Source of the DNA: Pseudomonas sp. PDM18
GTDB taxonomy: Bacteria; Pseudomonadota; Gammaproteobacteria; Pseudomonadales; Pseudomonadaceae
Direction of reading: 5' to 3'
Assembly: GCF_014852585.1 (NCBI RefSeq)
Contig: NZ_JACVBX010000004.1
Location: forward strand, 124,001 to 188,000
Length of the DNA stretch: 64,000 nt
In this document: one piece after another, positions 55,594-63,886 of the stretch
Layout of the letters: every line of letters starts with the position of its first letter
Numbering within the stretch: the first letter of the stretch is position 1
Notes under the pieces: model-generated
Databases searched by the model: none
The model's input: the letters and a program-made list of their open reading frames with translations, nothing else
What the model was told of the DNA's origin: nothing
Made by a program: the position numbers and the translations under genes

Positions 55594-56244
55594 ATGGGCG
55601 ATATCGACTTCAGTTCCAAAGGCCGCCAGTTGATCGAGATGTACGGGCAGATGGCCCGCGAAGGCTACGACCGCAGCGATGAGCAGCACGTCGAGGTGGC
55701 TTTCAGCGACTTCGAGTTGCGCCCATTCCGCCCGCAGATCCGCGAGATCCTGCAGAACCATGCCATTCGCAACGTGCTGGACTACGGCTGCGGCGGTTCG
55801 GACTGGAACATGCCCGGCTTTGACGACAACGGCCAGTCGGCGGTGCAGTACTTCAATCTCGAATCGGCCTACCGCTACGAGCCGGCGCGCGGTATCGATG
55901 AGCGTCGGAAAGTCGACTGCGTGGTGTCCTTCGACGTGCTCGAACACATCTTCGTCGCCGACGTGCCCAAGGTTCTGCGTGACATCTATTCGTGTGCAGA
56001 CCGGCTGGTAATCCTCAACGTCGCCTGCTATCCGGCGCAGGCGCTGCTGCCCAACGGCGAGAATGCCCACATCACGGTGCGCCAGCCGCTGTGGTGGAAG
56101 GGCATGGTCGATTGCATCACGCCTGAATTCCCCAACGTGACCACTTGCCTGATCTGCTCCACTGCATGGCGCCAGGCCACCGGCTTCCCGCAATGGAGCG
56201 GCAACGGCTGGCAGGCCAGCGAGACGTTCGTCATCGCCAACTGA
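55594..56244 (+). CDS. SAM-dependent methyltransferase of the flagellin-modification island
   Basis: A 216-residue class I methyltransferase: SAM motif NVLDYGCGGSDWN (~63-75), VSFDVLEHIFVAD as motif II/post I (~110-122). No membrane segment. Position between flgL and fliC is where pseudomonads keep flagellin-glycan genes, so it may methylate a flagellin sugar; this is inference. It follows flgL with only 50 bp and may be read from the flgF promoter. A terminator follows. A related small methyltransferase occupies a similar place in P. aeruginosa, as I recall. Confidence 0.8.
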   Translation: MGDIDFSSKGRQLIEMYGQMAREGYDRSDEQHVEVAFSDFELRPFRPQIREILQNHAIRNVLDYGCGGSDWNMPGFDDNGQSAVQYFNLESAYRYEPARGIDERRKVDCVVSFDVLEHIFVADVPKVLRDIYSCADRLVILNVACYPAQALLPNGENAHITVRQPLWWKGMVDCITPEFPNVTTCLICSTAWRQATGFPQWSGNGWQASETFVIAN

Positions 56245-56265
56245 TGGGTTTCTGATCGACAAGAG

Positions 56266-56292
56266 AAAGCCTCCCTTGCGGAGGCTTTTTCT
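56266..56292 (+). terminator. Rho-independent terminator after the methyltransferase gene
   Basis: The stem AAAGCCTC/GAGGCTTT with a 7-nt loop runs into a T-rich tail (TTTTTCTT). Confidence 0.9.
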
Positions 56293-56327
56293 TCCCGGCG
56301 GGGAACAGTTTGCGGGGGGGCAATCCT

Positions 56328-56395
56328 GTAGGAGCGAGCTTGCTCGCGAACCCGGATTTGCAGTGAAACTTGTTCGCGAGCAAGCTCGCTCCTAC
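56328..56395. repeat. Pair of inverted REP elements (BIME)
   Basis: GTAGGAGCGAGCTTGCTCGC plus GAA (56328-56350) and its exact reverse complement (56373-56395) are 23-bp perfect arms separated by 22 bases. Each arm itself contains GAGC...GCTC palindromes. This is the common Pseudomonas REP family. It lies between two convergent genes. A partial copy (GTAGGAGCGAG) is seen near 281. Confidence 0.92.
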
Positions 56396-56408
56396 GAAAA
56401 GCCAAAGA

Positions 56409-56433
56409 AAAAGCCCGGCATTGGCCGGGCTTT
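56409..56433 (-). terminator. Terminator for the minus-strand TPR-methyltransferase gene
   Basis: The stem AAAGCCCGGC/GCCGGGCTTT with a 4-5-nt loop is followed on the minus strand by a U-rich tail (TTTTTCTTTGG), 18 bases after the stop codon of the gene at 56451. Confidence 0.85.
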
Positions 56434-56450
56434 GTTGTTGCTGCGATCTG

Positions 56451-58037
56451 TCAGTCCAGTCGCTTGAACACGCAGAAGCCACGGTGGTGGACCTTGTCGT
56501 CCAGCAGTTGGCCCTGGTACAGCAGGAAGAAGCCCTGCTCGTAGAAGTGCCGCACGTTGGCGAAGAACTTGGTGTCGTTCATCTTCAGGTCGTTGCTCTC
56601 GATGACCACGATGCCGCCAGGCTTGAGCAGGTTTTTCAGGTCGGCAACATAGTCGGGCATCGGCTTGCCGATCCACACATGCACGGCGAAGGAGAAGATC
56701 ACGTCGAACAGATCCGGTTCGCTGGCGCGCAGGTCTTCGTAAGTGCAGGTGCGGAATTCGCAGTTCTTCACCCTATGGTATTGCGCCAGGCGCTCGGCAA
56801 TGCGGATCAGCGAGTCGTTGTTGTCGAAGCCGAGGTAGCTGCCGACTTTCTGTGCCACTTCGATACCGAAGCAGCCGATGTTGCAGCCGATGTCCAGCAC
56901 GCGGTCGGTGGGCGAGAGCCATTTTTCCAGCGCATAGCGCTCCATGCGGAACAGCGTCGGGCGCGCACCGGGCAGGTCCCAGCCTTCGTGACCCTGGTAC
57001 AGCTCCTTGTTGGCACCGAATACCTGGGACTGAGAGAAGAAGTTCTCATGCACATCCAGCTTGCAGTCGCGCCATTGGCTGTCTTCCGGCGCGGCTTCTG
57101 GGCTGCGCAGGTAGCAGAGCACATCGTTGCCATCCACCAGGTTCAGTTGTTCGCGCAGGTTGTGCTCGGCCCAGACTTCCAGCACATCCGGCGAGGACGG
57201 CACGGCAGCACGGCGGATCAGCACCGGCGCGTGGCGGCCTTCGAACTGCAGGAAGCCTTGGTAGTAGAAATAGCCCATGCGGATGTAGGGCACGTGCTCG
57301 TACGGCGCGGGGTAAACGATGCCATTGCCGGACTCGAAGAACAGCGGGGCGATCTTCTGCACCAGTTCCTTCGGATCGAACAGCGCCTGCAGGTTCAGGG
57401 TGCCGGACTCGATACGCTGCCAGCCGGTGACTGCCAGCAGGTCGTCACGCTGGCCAGGGTTCTGCTCCATGATTGCCTTGGCGCCGGGCGGGCCGCCGGC
57501 GGTGGCGGCGTTGCTCGAGCGAGCGAAGACACGGGCCTTGCCGAAGAAGCTGCTGGCCTCGGCCTGGCGCATGCCCTGGAGCATTTCCAGCTGAGCGAGC
57601 AGGTCGGCGGTGTCGGCGCGCTTCTCGTAAGTGGAGAGGCTGGCCAGCCAGTGGTAGGCCTCTTCCAGGTGGCCCTGGAACAGCGCCAGGGTCGCCAGAG
57701 TGTTGCGCGCTTCGAAGTCTTCCGCGTCCAACTGCACGGCCAGGTGCAGGTACGGGTGGGCTTCGTCGTAGCGATGCAGGCGAACCAGCAGGCGGCCGAG
57801 CAGGCTGTTCACCGCAGCGTTGTCCGGCACGCTGCGTTGGATGTGCAGCAGGTGTTCCAGGGCTTCGTCGTTGTGCTTGCCCAGCTCACCCAAGGCGATG
57901 GCCAGGCTCAGGCGCACCGGCAGGTCGTCGGGACGCTCGCCATGCAGCTCGCGCAAGGCGGTGACGGCGGCTTCGCGCTGGCCGCTCTGGAGCAGTTGCT
58001 GGGCCTGGGCAGTGCGGGCTTCAAAAGGTTGGGACAC
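56451..58037 (-). CDS. TPR - methyltransferase fusion of the flagellin-modification island
   Basis: A 528-residue protein. Residues ~1-160 are tetratricopeptide-like helices (LRELHGERPDDLPVRLSLAI, LLGRLLVRLHRYDEAHPYLH). The middle (~190-360) has no fold I recognise. Residues ~370-528 are a class I SAM methyltransferase (VLDIGCNIGCFGIEVAQK around 376-393, then FDVIFSFAVHVWIGKP). A TPR arm could present a protein or glycan substrate to the enzyme. A GTG start follows GGAGG. It lies downstream of the TPR-glycosyltransferase on the same strand (91 bp), and both face away from fliC. Probable role: methylation of a flagellin glycan or flagellin side chain; this is inference from position. Confidence 0.78.
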   Translation of the reverse strand: MSQPFEARTAQAQQLLQSGQREAAVTALRELHGERPDDLPVRLSLAIALGELGKHNDEALEHLLHIQRSVPDNAAVNSLLGRLLVRLHRYDEAHPYLHLAVQLDAEDFEARNTLATLALFQGHLEEAYHWLASLSTYEKRADTADLLAQLEMLQGMRQAEASSFFGKARVFARSSNAATAGGPPGAKAIMEQNPGQRDDLLAVTGWQRIESGTLNLQALFDPKELVQKIAPLFFESGNGIVYPAPYEHVPYIRMGYFYYQGFLQFEGRHAPVLIRRAAVPSSPDVLEVWAEHNLREQLNLVDGNDVLCYLRSPEAAPEDSQWRDCKLDVHENFFSQSQVFGANKELYQGHEGWDLPGARPTLFRMERYALEKWLSPTDRVLDIGCNIGCFGIEVAQKVGSYLGFDNNDSLIRIAERLAQYHRVKNCEFRTCTYEDLRASEPDLFDVIFSFAVHVWIGKPMPDYVADLKNLLKPGGIVVIESNDLKMNDTKFFANVRHFYEQGFFLLYQGQLLDDKVHHRGFCVFKRLD

Positions 58038-58128
58038 GGTGGTTCTCCTCCAGGCGGAGTCGCTGGCGATCAGGATTGACAGGCGCCGCGCGAGCGGGCC
58101 GGTTGATACGTCGTTGCGGCGATAGCGC

Positions 58129-59766
58129 TCATATCACGCCGCTGCCTTGCATGCGTTGCACCGCCTGGTCCAGGGCTTCACCCCAGCGGCCCAGCTCGCG
58201 GTTGCGGATCAGTTGTACGGACGGGTACCAGTAGCTGGTCGCGTCATCGACAGCCCAGCGCCAATTCGGGTTGAGCTGGAGCAGCACGAAGGTCGGCACG
58301 CCCAGCGCGCCGGCCAGGTGGACGGTGGTGTTGTCGATGCTCAGCACGGCGTCCAGCGCGCAGAGTTGCGCAGCCTGGGAGTCCATATCCTTGAGCGGAT
58401 CGACGTTCGCGTCGTGGTGAATGTGCAGGCCCAGGCTTTCGGCCTCGGCGCGCTCGGGCGCGGTATTGCCGTACTGCAGGTTGATGAGCTGCACGTTCTC
58501 CAGCTTCGCCAGTTGCGCCAGCTCCTGCATCTCGATGCGACGGCTCTGCATGTCGTTGGCGGTGTCGGTGCCGCCGCGCCAGGAAATGCCCACCAGGCGT
58601 TTGCCGGGGAACAGTTGCTGGTACTCGGCGCGCTTGGCCTGCACCTGCTGCGGGTCAGCCTGGAGGAAGGCGCGCGGACCAGCGAAGGAGGCCAGGGTAG
58701 GGCGCAGGAACTCGCCCAGGCTGCCCATGGGAATCTGATAATCGCTGCGCGGCCAGGTTTGGCGATGCATCATGCGCTGGCCGTTGTGAACCTGGCCGGT
58801 GCTTTCGCGCTGGATGATGGAAAGGCCTGGCAGGCTGCGGTGCAGCAGCGGGTAGAGGCGATCATAGGTCTCGACATGCACCTGGCCGCCCAGCTTGAGC
58901 AGGTCTGACAGCATGCTGGCGAACATCACATGATCGCCGATGCCCTGTTCGGCCCAGACCAGCAGCGTCTTGCCCTCCAGCGGCTCGCCACGCCAGCGCG
59001 GCGTGTTGAACTCCTGGTGGTGTTCCTTCAGCGAAGTCTTCCAGCGTGCTTCGTAGTTGACCCACGCCACGTCGAACTGCTTGAAGCGCAGTTGCAGCAG
59101 CGACAGGTTGTTGTGCGTGCCCGAATGCTCCGGCGCTTTCTGCAGCATCTGTTCATAGAGGCGATAGGCCTCCTGATACCGGCCAACCTGTTCCAGGGAC
59201 AGGGCGAGGTTGAACGGGCCGTAATAGTAGTTGGGGGTCAGTTCCACCGTCAGCTGGTGGCAGGCGACGCTGTCATGGTAGCGGCCGCACTCGAAGTACA
59301 GCGTGCCCAGCAGACCGAGGAGGCTGCTCTGTTGCCAGGGCTCCAGTGGTTTCTCCAGCGCTTTCGTATAAAGAGCCTCGGCTTCATCGAAGCGCTTGCG
59401 CAGGCTCAGTGCGGCGCCATACAGCGCCATGCGCGGCAGGCTCGGCGAGGCCTGGTACCAGCGCTCGGCGCGCTCAAGGTTCTTGATGAACAGCCGATGA
59501 GTTCGCATCGTGTCGAGCAGCTCTTCATCGACCTTGGGATCGGTGGTCATATCCAGCGCGCGCTCGGCCCAGGGCTCCGCCGATTGCGGGTCCTGCAGTT
59601 CGAGGTGCAGGCGGGCGATCTTGGCGTGAACCATCGGCGTGTTCGGCGCCAGCGTCGCTAGAGCTTCATATAAGCGGATCTGCTCGCCGCGATCTTCACG
59701 ATCTTCGGCAATCTGCAGTGCCTGGCTCAGGCGCTGAATCTCGGATTGAAGCTTGTGTTGGGACAT
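58129..59766 (-). CDS. TPR-containing glycosyltransferase, FlmG-like, probable flagellin glycosyltransferase
   Basis: A 545-residue protein. Residues ~1-230 are TPR repeats (for example GLLGTLYFECGRYHDSVACH and NLALSLEQVGRYQEAYRLYE). Residues ~255-545 are a GT-B type domain with the signature WAEQGIGDHVMFAS (~270-283), SWRGGTDT, and a C-terminal donor-site region DAVLSIDNTTVHLAGALGVP. TPR plus this domain is the build of FlmG-type flagellin O-glycosyltransferases (pseudaminic acid transfer in Caulobacter) and of related GT41/GT9-like enzymes. It starts 210 bp from the divergent fliC. Its donor sugar is unknown, and no nonulosonic acid or rhamnose synthesis genes are nearby. Confidence 0.78.
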   Translation of the reverse strand: MSQHKLQSEIQRLSQALQIAEDREDRGEQIRLYEALATLAPNTPMVHAKIARLHLELQDPQSAEPWAERALDMTTDPKVDEELLDTMRTHRLFIKNLERAERWYQASPSLPRMALYGAALSLRKRFDEAEALYTKALEKPLEPWQQSSLLGLLGTLYFECGRYHDSVACHQLTVELTPNYYYGPFNLALSLEQVGRYQEAYRLYEQMLQKAPEHSGTHNNLSLLQLRFKQFDVAWVNYEARWKTSLKEHHQEFNTPRWRGEPLEGKTLLVWAEQGIGDHVMFASMLSDLLKLGGQVHVETYDRLYPLLHRSLPGLSIIQRESTGQVHNGQRMMHRQTWPRSDYQIPMGSLGEFLRPTLASFAGPRAFLQADPQQVQAKRAEYQQLFPGKRLVGISWRGGTDTANDMQSRRIEMQELAQLAKLENVQLINLQYGNTAPERAEAESLGLHIHHDANVDPLKDMDSQAAQLCALDAVLSIDNTTVHLAGALGVPTFVLLQLNPNWRWAVDDATSYWYPSVQLIRNRELGRWGEALDQAVQRMQGSGVI

Positions 59767-59871
59767 GTAGGGCCTGCGTGTGACGGAGCTTTGGCGCGTG
59801 CGAGGGGGCTTTGCAAGAACGAGGCCAGCCGTGCCCTACAGACCCATCTGAAGAAAATTCGAAAAAAAAGT

Positions 59872-59898
59872 TAAAGCCCATCCGACTTGGGACGATAA
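59872..59898 (+). promoter_or_regulatory. FliA (sigma28) promoter of fliC
   Basis: TAAA (59872-59875), exactly 15 bases, then GACGATAA (59891-59898); consensus is TAAA-N15-GCCGATAA, with one mismatch. It is 77 bp before the fliC ATG. It is the expected late-class promoter for flagellin. Confidence 0.88.
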
Positions 59899-59975
59899 CC
59901 CTAACGAAGGTTCTCCACGCCATTTCGAATCAATCGGGCAGGGAGGCCACTTAGCCCTAACACGAGGAATTCGTC

Positions 59976-61121
59976 ATGGCTCTTACCGTCAACACCAACA
60001 TCGCCTCGCTGTCGGTTCAAAAGAACCTGACCAAGGCCGCCAACAACCTGAACACTTCGATGACCCGTCTGTCCACCGGCCTGCGTATCAACAGCGCCAA
60101 GGACGACGCCGCCGGCTCGCAGATTTCCAACCGTCTGACCAGTCAGGTCAACGGCCTGAACGTAGCCGTGAAGAACGCCCAGGACGCCAACTCCATCGCC
60201 CAGGCTGCCGAAGGTGCTCTGCAAGAGTCCACCAACATCCTGCAGCGTATGCGTGAACTGTCCCTGCAGTCCGCCAACGGCTCCAACAGCAGCGAAGACC
60301 AGACCTCGCTGAACCAGGAGTTCAAGTCGCTGACCGCTGAACTGACCCGTATTTCCAAGACCACCACCTTCGGTGGCGGTACTTCCGGTATCAAGCTGCT
60401 CGACGGCACCGCCGGCACCAACGGCACCCTGACCTTCCAGGTCGGCGCCAACGCCAACGAAACCGTCAGCTTCACCCTGAGCGACATGAGTGCCACCGCG
60501 CTGAAAGGCTCCTCGCAACTGGCTTCCGCCAGCCTGGACCTGTCCACCGTGCTTTCCGGCACGGGTGGCGTTGCAGCTACCGCTGGCTCGATCACCGTCA
60601 ACGGTACCCAGGTCAGCTACGCCAAGGGCGCCAGCGCCAACGACATCGTCTCGGCGATCAACACCAACATCAGCGGCGTAGCGGCAGTAGCTGGCGCGGC
60701 TGGCAGCGGCGGCACCACCACTTCCATCTCGCTGACTTCCGGCAAGGACTTCACCGCAGGTGTGGGCACCGGCGCCGGCAGTGCGCACGCTGTGGTCACC
60801 TCCAACTCCACCATCCAGGCGCTGGACATCGCGACCGCCAAAGGCGCCCAATCGGCTACCCAGGTGATCGACGCCGCCCTGAAGCAGATCGACAGCCAGC
60901 GTTCCTCGCTGGGTGCCATCCAGAACCGTCTGGACAGCACCATCTCGAACCTGCAGAACGTGTCCGAGAACGCCACCGCTGCACGCAGCACCATCCAGGA
61001 CGTGGACTTCGCCGCAGAAACCGCGGAGATGACCAAGCAGCAGACCCTGCAACAGGCCGCCACCGCGGTACTGGCCCAGGCCAACCAGCTGCCTTCCGCT
61101 GTCCTGAAGCTGCTCCAGTAA
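59976..61121 (+). CDS. fliC: Flagellin FliC
   Basis: A 381-residue filament protein. The N-terminal D0/D1 region ([20 protein letters not shown] ... [20 protein letters not shown]) and the C-terminal D1/D0 region ([20 protein letters not shown] ... [14 protein letters not shown]) are fully conserved. The central part (~165-290) is short and rich in Ser, Thr, Ala and Gly, a likely surface for O-glycosylation. Size is like P. aeruginosa a-type flagellin (~390) rather than b-type (~490). The conserved [15 protein letters not shown] region is the TLR5-type site. It is flanked by the glycosylation genes and flaG. Confidence 0.97.
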   Translation: MALTVNTNIASLSVQKNLTKAANNLNTSMTRLSTGLRINSAKDDAAGSQISNRLTSQVNGLNVAVKNAQDANSIAQAAEGALQESTNILQRMRELSLQSANGSNSSEDQTSLNQEFKSLTAELTRISKTTTFGGGTSGIKLLDGTAGTNGTLTFQVGANANETVSFTLSDMSATALKGSSQLASASLDLSTVLSGTGGVAATAGSITVNGTQVSYAKGASANDIVSAINTNISGVAAVAGAAGSGGTTTSISLTSGKDFTAGVGTGAGSAHAVVTSNSTIQALDIATAKGAQSATQVIDAALKQIDSQRSSLGAIQNRLDSTISNLQNVSENATAARSTIQDVDFAAETAEMTKQQTLQQAATAVLAQANQLPSAVLKLLQ

Positions 61122-61146
61122 GGGGTTGCCGCAAGGCAAAAACGGA

Positions 61147-61178
61147 AAGGAAGGGCGCCCGGCGCCCTTCCTTGTTTT
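61147..61178 (+). terminator. Rho-independent terminator after fliC
   Basis: AAGGAAGGGCGCC and GGCGCCCTTCCTT are near-adjacent 13-base inverted arms (apex GCGCCCGGCGC) followed by GTTTT, 25 bases after the fliC stop. Confidence 0.88.
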
Positions 61179-61199
61179 GCATTCGGAGGGTAATACCTG

Positions 61200-61538
61200 A
61201 TGGATACCAGCCTCGGAATCAACAACTCGCGTCCGGTCGACAGCGCCGTCGCAGGCAGCAAGCCGGTCAGCGGCAACAGCTTGCCGCAGAGCGCCAAGGA
61301 ATCGCCGGCCAGCAAGGCTCGCAGCCTGAACGAAGCCGTCAGCCGGCTGCGCGAACAGGCCCAGTCGGTGCAACGCAACCTGGAATTCTCGGTGGACGAT
61401 GCCAGCGGCGAAACTGTCGTGAAGGTCGTGGCCTCCGATACCGGTGAAGTGATCCGGCAGATTCCTTCGGAAGTTGCGCTCAAGTTGGCAGAAAGCCTGA
61501 AGGAAGCGGGTAATCTGCTGTTCAGTGAACGCGCCTGA
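61200..61538 (+). CDS. flaG: FlaG family protein
   Basis: A 112-residue protein with a Ser/Ala-rich N-terminus and the conserved C-terminal FlaG domain (RNLEFSVDDASGETVVKVVA, VIRQIPSEVALKLAESLKEA). FlaG influences filament length in Vibrio, Campylobacter and Pseudomonas. It lies between fliC and fliD as usual. GGAGGG precedes the ATG. Confidence 0.93.
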   Translation: MDTSLGINNSRPVDSAVAGSKPVSGNSLPQSAKESPASKARSLNEAVSRLREQAQSVQRNLEFSVDDASGETVVKVVASDTGEVIRQIPSEVALKLAESLKEAGNLLFSERA

Positions 61539-61635
61539 GTCCTTATAAGGCTCTGGCGCGATTCTTGAATGAAGCGTCACAAGACGCCGGCGGTAATCAG
61601 AAAACCGCCAGAAATTTGGACAGGAGGGTAGGCAA

Positions 61636-63042
61636 ATGGCCGGGACTTCGATCAACGGTGTAGGGTCGGGATACGACATCGACTCCATCGTGACCGCTCT
61701 GGTGAATGCGCAGAAGGCGCCGAAGTCGAACCAGATCAGCACCCAGAAGAGCACCACCAATACCACGCTGTCCGGTATCGGTTCGCTCAAGAGCGCCTTG
61801 TCCACCTTCCAGACCGCCCTGGGCAAGCTCAACGGTACCGATTCCACCGCCTTCGCCGGCCTGGCCGTGAAGAGCTCCAATGCCGATGCGCTCACCGCTG
61901 CGCTGGGCACCGGCGCCTCCGCCGGCACCTACAACATCGAAGTGAAGAACCTGGCGACCAGCTCCAAGATCGCCACGCAGTATGTGGACAAGTCCACCTC
62001 CTTCGGCGCGGGCAGCCTGACCATCAAGCAGGGCAGCAGTACCTACAACATCAGCGTCAAGGCTGGCGCCAGCCTGTCGGACATCCGCGACAGCATCAAC
62101 AGCCAGCTCAAGGACAGCGGCTTCACCGCCAACATCATCACCGACTCCACCGGCCCGCGTCTGGTCCTGGGCTCGAGCGTCACCGGTGCCGGCAGTGACA
62201 TCAGCGTCACCACCTCCGGCGACAGCAGCCTCTCGGTGCTCGCCATCGACGGCGCCGGCACCAAGGCCTCAGCCACTAGCGGCGGCTACATCGACAAACC
62301 CGCGATGAACGCCAGCTACACCATCGACGGGCTGGAGATGAGCAGCTCGGTGAACAAGATCTCCAGCGCCATCAGTGGCGTGGAGCTGAGCCTGGTGGCC
62401 GAAGGCAAGTCGACGCTGACCGTGGACAAGAACACCGATGGCCTGAAGACCTCGGTGCAGTCTTTCGTCGATGCCTACAACGCGTTGATCACCAGCATCA
62501 ATTCGCTGACCAAGGTCACCAACACCACCGACTCCAGCGGCAACCCGACTACCACTGCGGCTGCCCTGGCCAGTGATTCGATGACCCGCAACCTGCTCAG
62601 CGGGCTGCATAGCCAACTTGTGGGAGGCTCCAGCAATGGCGGCAGCATCAAGTTGCTGTCGCAGTTGGGGATTTCCACCAAGAACGACGGCACCCTGCAG
62701 GTCGATAGCGACAAGCTGGACAAGGCGCTGGAAAAGAACTTCGCCTCGGTCCAGGGCTTTTTCTCCGGTGATGGCGGGCTGCTCTCTCGCATGAGCAAAA
62801 GCCTGGATATCTACACCCAGACCAACGGTCTGCTCGATCAGCGCACGTCCGCGCTCAACGGCACGCTGAGCGATCTGGCTGACCAGCAGATCAAGCTGGA
62901 CAACCGGATGACCAAGCTCACCGAAACGCTCATGGCCAAGTACACCGCCATGGACACCCTCGTCGCTCAGCTCAAGGCTACCCGCTCCAGCGTACTGACC
63001 ACCCTCAACGCGCTGAACAAGACCAGCAGTTCTGACAGCTGA
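61636..63042 (+). CDS. fliD: Flagellar filament cap protein FliD
   Basis: A 468-residue cap protein (HAP2). The N-terminal FliD domain (ASINGVGSGYDIDSIVTALV-type start, here GTSINGVGSGYDIDSIVTAL) and the C-terminal coiled-coil (QQIKLDNRMTKLTETLMAKY-TAMDTLVAQLKATRS) are typical, with a variable Ser/Thr-rich centre. GGAGGG lies before the ATG. It is needed for flagellin folding at the tip and, in P. aeruginosa, for mucin adhesion. Confidence 0.96.
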   Translation: MAGTSINGVGSGYDIDSIVTALVNAQKAPKSNQISTQKSTTNTTLSGIGSLKSALSTFQTALGKLNGTDSTAFAGLAVKSSNADALTAALGTGASAGTYNIEVKNLATSSKIATQYVDKSTSFGAGSLTIKQGSSTYNISVKAGASLSDIRDSINSQLKDSGFTANIITDSTGPRLVLGSSVTGAGSDISVTTSGDSSLSVLAIDGAGTKASATSGGYIDKPAMNASYTIDGLEMSSSVNKISSAISGVELSLVAEGKSTLTVDKNTDGLKTSVQSFVDAYNALITSINSLTKVTNTTDSSGNPTTTAAALASDSMTRNLLSGLHSQLVGGSSNGGSIKLLSQLGISTKNDGTLQVDSDKLDKALEKNFASVQGFFSGDGGLLSRMSKSLDIYTQTNGLLDQRTSALNGTLSDLADQQIKLDNRMTKLTETLMAKYTAMDTLVAQLKATRSSVLTTLNALNKTSSSDS

Positions 63043-63108
63043 TTCCTTGGCCGCACGCGCCGCTCTGCGACGCCGTTGTGCAGCCGTACGCCAGTGCTGA
63101 TTTTTGCC

Positions 63109-63135
63109 TAAAGCTTTTCCCGCTTGCGCCGATAC
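63109..63135 (+). promoter_or_regulatory. FliA-type promoter upstream of fliS
   Basis: TAAA (63109-63112), exactly 15 bases, then GCCGATAC (63128-63135), seven of eight matches to the sigma28 -10 consensus. It lies in the 140-bp fliD-fliS gap, 47 bp before the fliS ATG. Confidence 0.7.
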
Positions 63136-63182
63136 TTTGAATATCGACGATTTGATCGTTCAGCGAATCAAGGGGAAATCAG

Positions 63183-63563
63183 ATGAACGCTTCGGCAGCG
63201 CTGCGCCAGTACCAGAACGTGAACAACCAGTCGCAGGTGCACGACGCCTCTCCCCACCGTCTGATCCAGATGCTGATGGAAGGCGGCCTGAGCCGCATCG
63301 CACAGGCTCGCGGTTCGATGGAACGCGAGCAGTTCGCCCAGAAGGGCATGCTGATCGCCAAGGCCACGGCCATCATTGCTGGCCTGCGCGAAGCGCTGAA
63401 CTTCGAAGCCGGTGGTGAGGTGGCGGAAAACTATGCCAACCTGTACGACTACATGAGTCGTCGCCTGGGCGACGCCAACCGCAGCAACGAAGTCGAAACT
63501 CTCGACGAAGTATCCGGCCTGCTGCGCACTATCAAGGAAGGTTGGGACGCCATCGCTCCGTGA
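63183..63563 (+). CDS. fliS: Flagellin export chaperone FliS
   Basis: A 126-residue helical chaperone that binds the C-terminus of flagellin and prevents premature polymerisation. Signatures are the N-terminal ALRQYQNVNNQSQVHDASPH and RLIQMLMEGGLSRIAQARGS and the later YANLYDYMSRRLGDANRSNE. A 26-bp gap separates it from the FliT-like gene. Confidence 0.95.
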   Translation: MNASAALRQYQNVNNQSQVHDASPHRLIQMLMEGGLSRIAQARGSMEREQFAQKGMLIAKATAIIAGLREALNFEAGGEVAENYANLYDYMSRRLGDANRSNEVETLDEVSGLLRTIKEGWDAIAP

Positions 63564-63589
63564 TCGCGACCCGCCAGGAGATACCGAAC

Positions 63590-63886
63590 ATGACTCTCGC
63601 CGTCCAGCAGATCGAACAGACCCGCCTTGCACTGGGCGCGGCGCTGGCCCAGGAAGACTGGGAAGCTGTTGCTCAACTCGACCTCCAGTGTCGTGAGCAT
63701 GTCGACGCCGCCATGGTCGAGCCGATGGACGATGACAGCGACCTCAAGCGCAGCCTCGAAGGGCTGCTGGCGCTGTACCGCGAGCTGGTCCAGGCGGTTA
63801 CCCGCCAGCGTGAAGAAGTGGCGACCGAGATCGTCCGCGTCAACCGTTCGCACCAGGGTGCCAAGGTTTACCAGATGTTTGGCTGA
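63590..63886 (+). CDS. FliT-like flagellar protein
   Basis: A 98-residue, probably all-helical protein (start MTLAVQQIEQTRLALGAALA, then WEAVAQLDLQCREHVDAAMV). Size, helical character and position after fliS match FliT-type chaperones, which bind FliD; in P. aeruginosa the gene at this place has also been called fleP. The ATG follows CAGGAG. fleQ is expected directly downstream, beyond the window end. The remaining 114 bases of the window show only a weak hairpin at 63885-63898. Confidence 0.75.
   Translation: MTLAVQQIEQTRLALGAALAQEDWEAVAQLDLQCREHVDAAMVEPMDDDSDLKRSLEGLLALYRELVQAVTRQREEVATEIVRVNRSHQGAKVYQMFG

Noticed and set aside
56328-56395. Repeat pair considered as a CRISPR fragment or attachment site
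   Set aside because: Only two copies in inverted orientation with a non-spacer loop, and the sequence is the common Pseudomonas REP motif.
61554-61569. Sigma54-like element before fliD (TGGCGC-N5-TTGAA)
   Set aside because: The essential GC of the -12 box is GA here. The spacing is right, so it may be a weak or decayed promoter, but I cannot support it.
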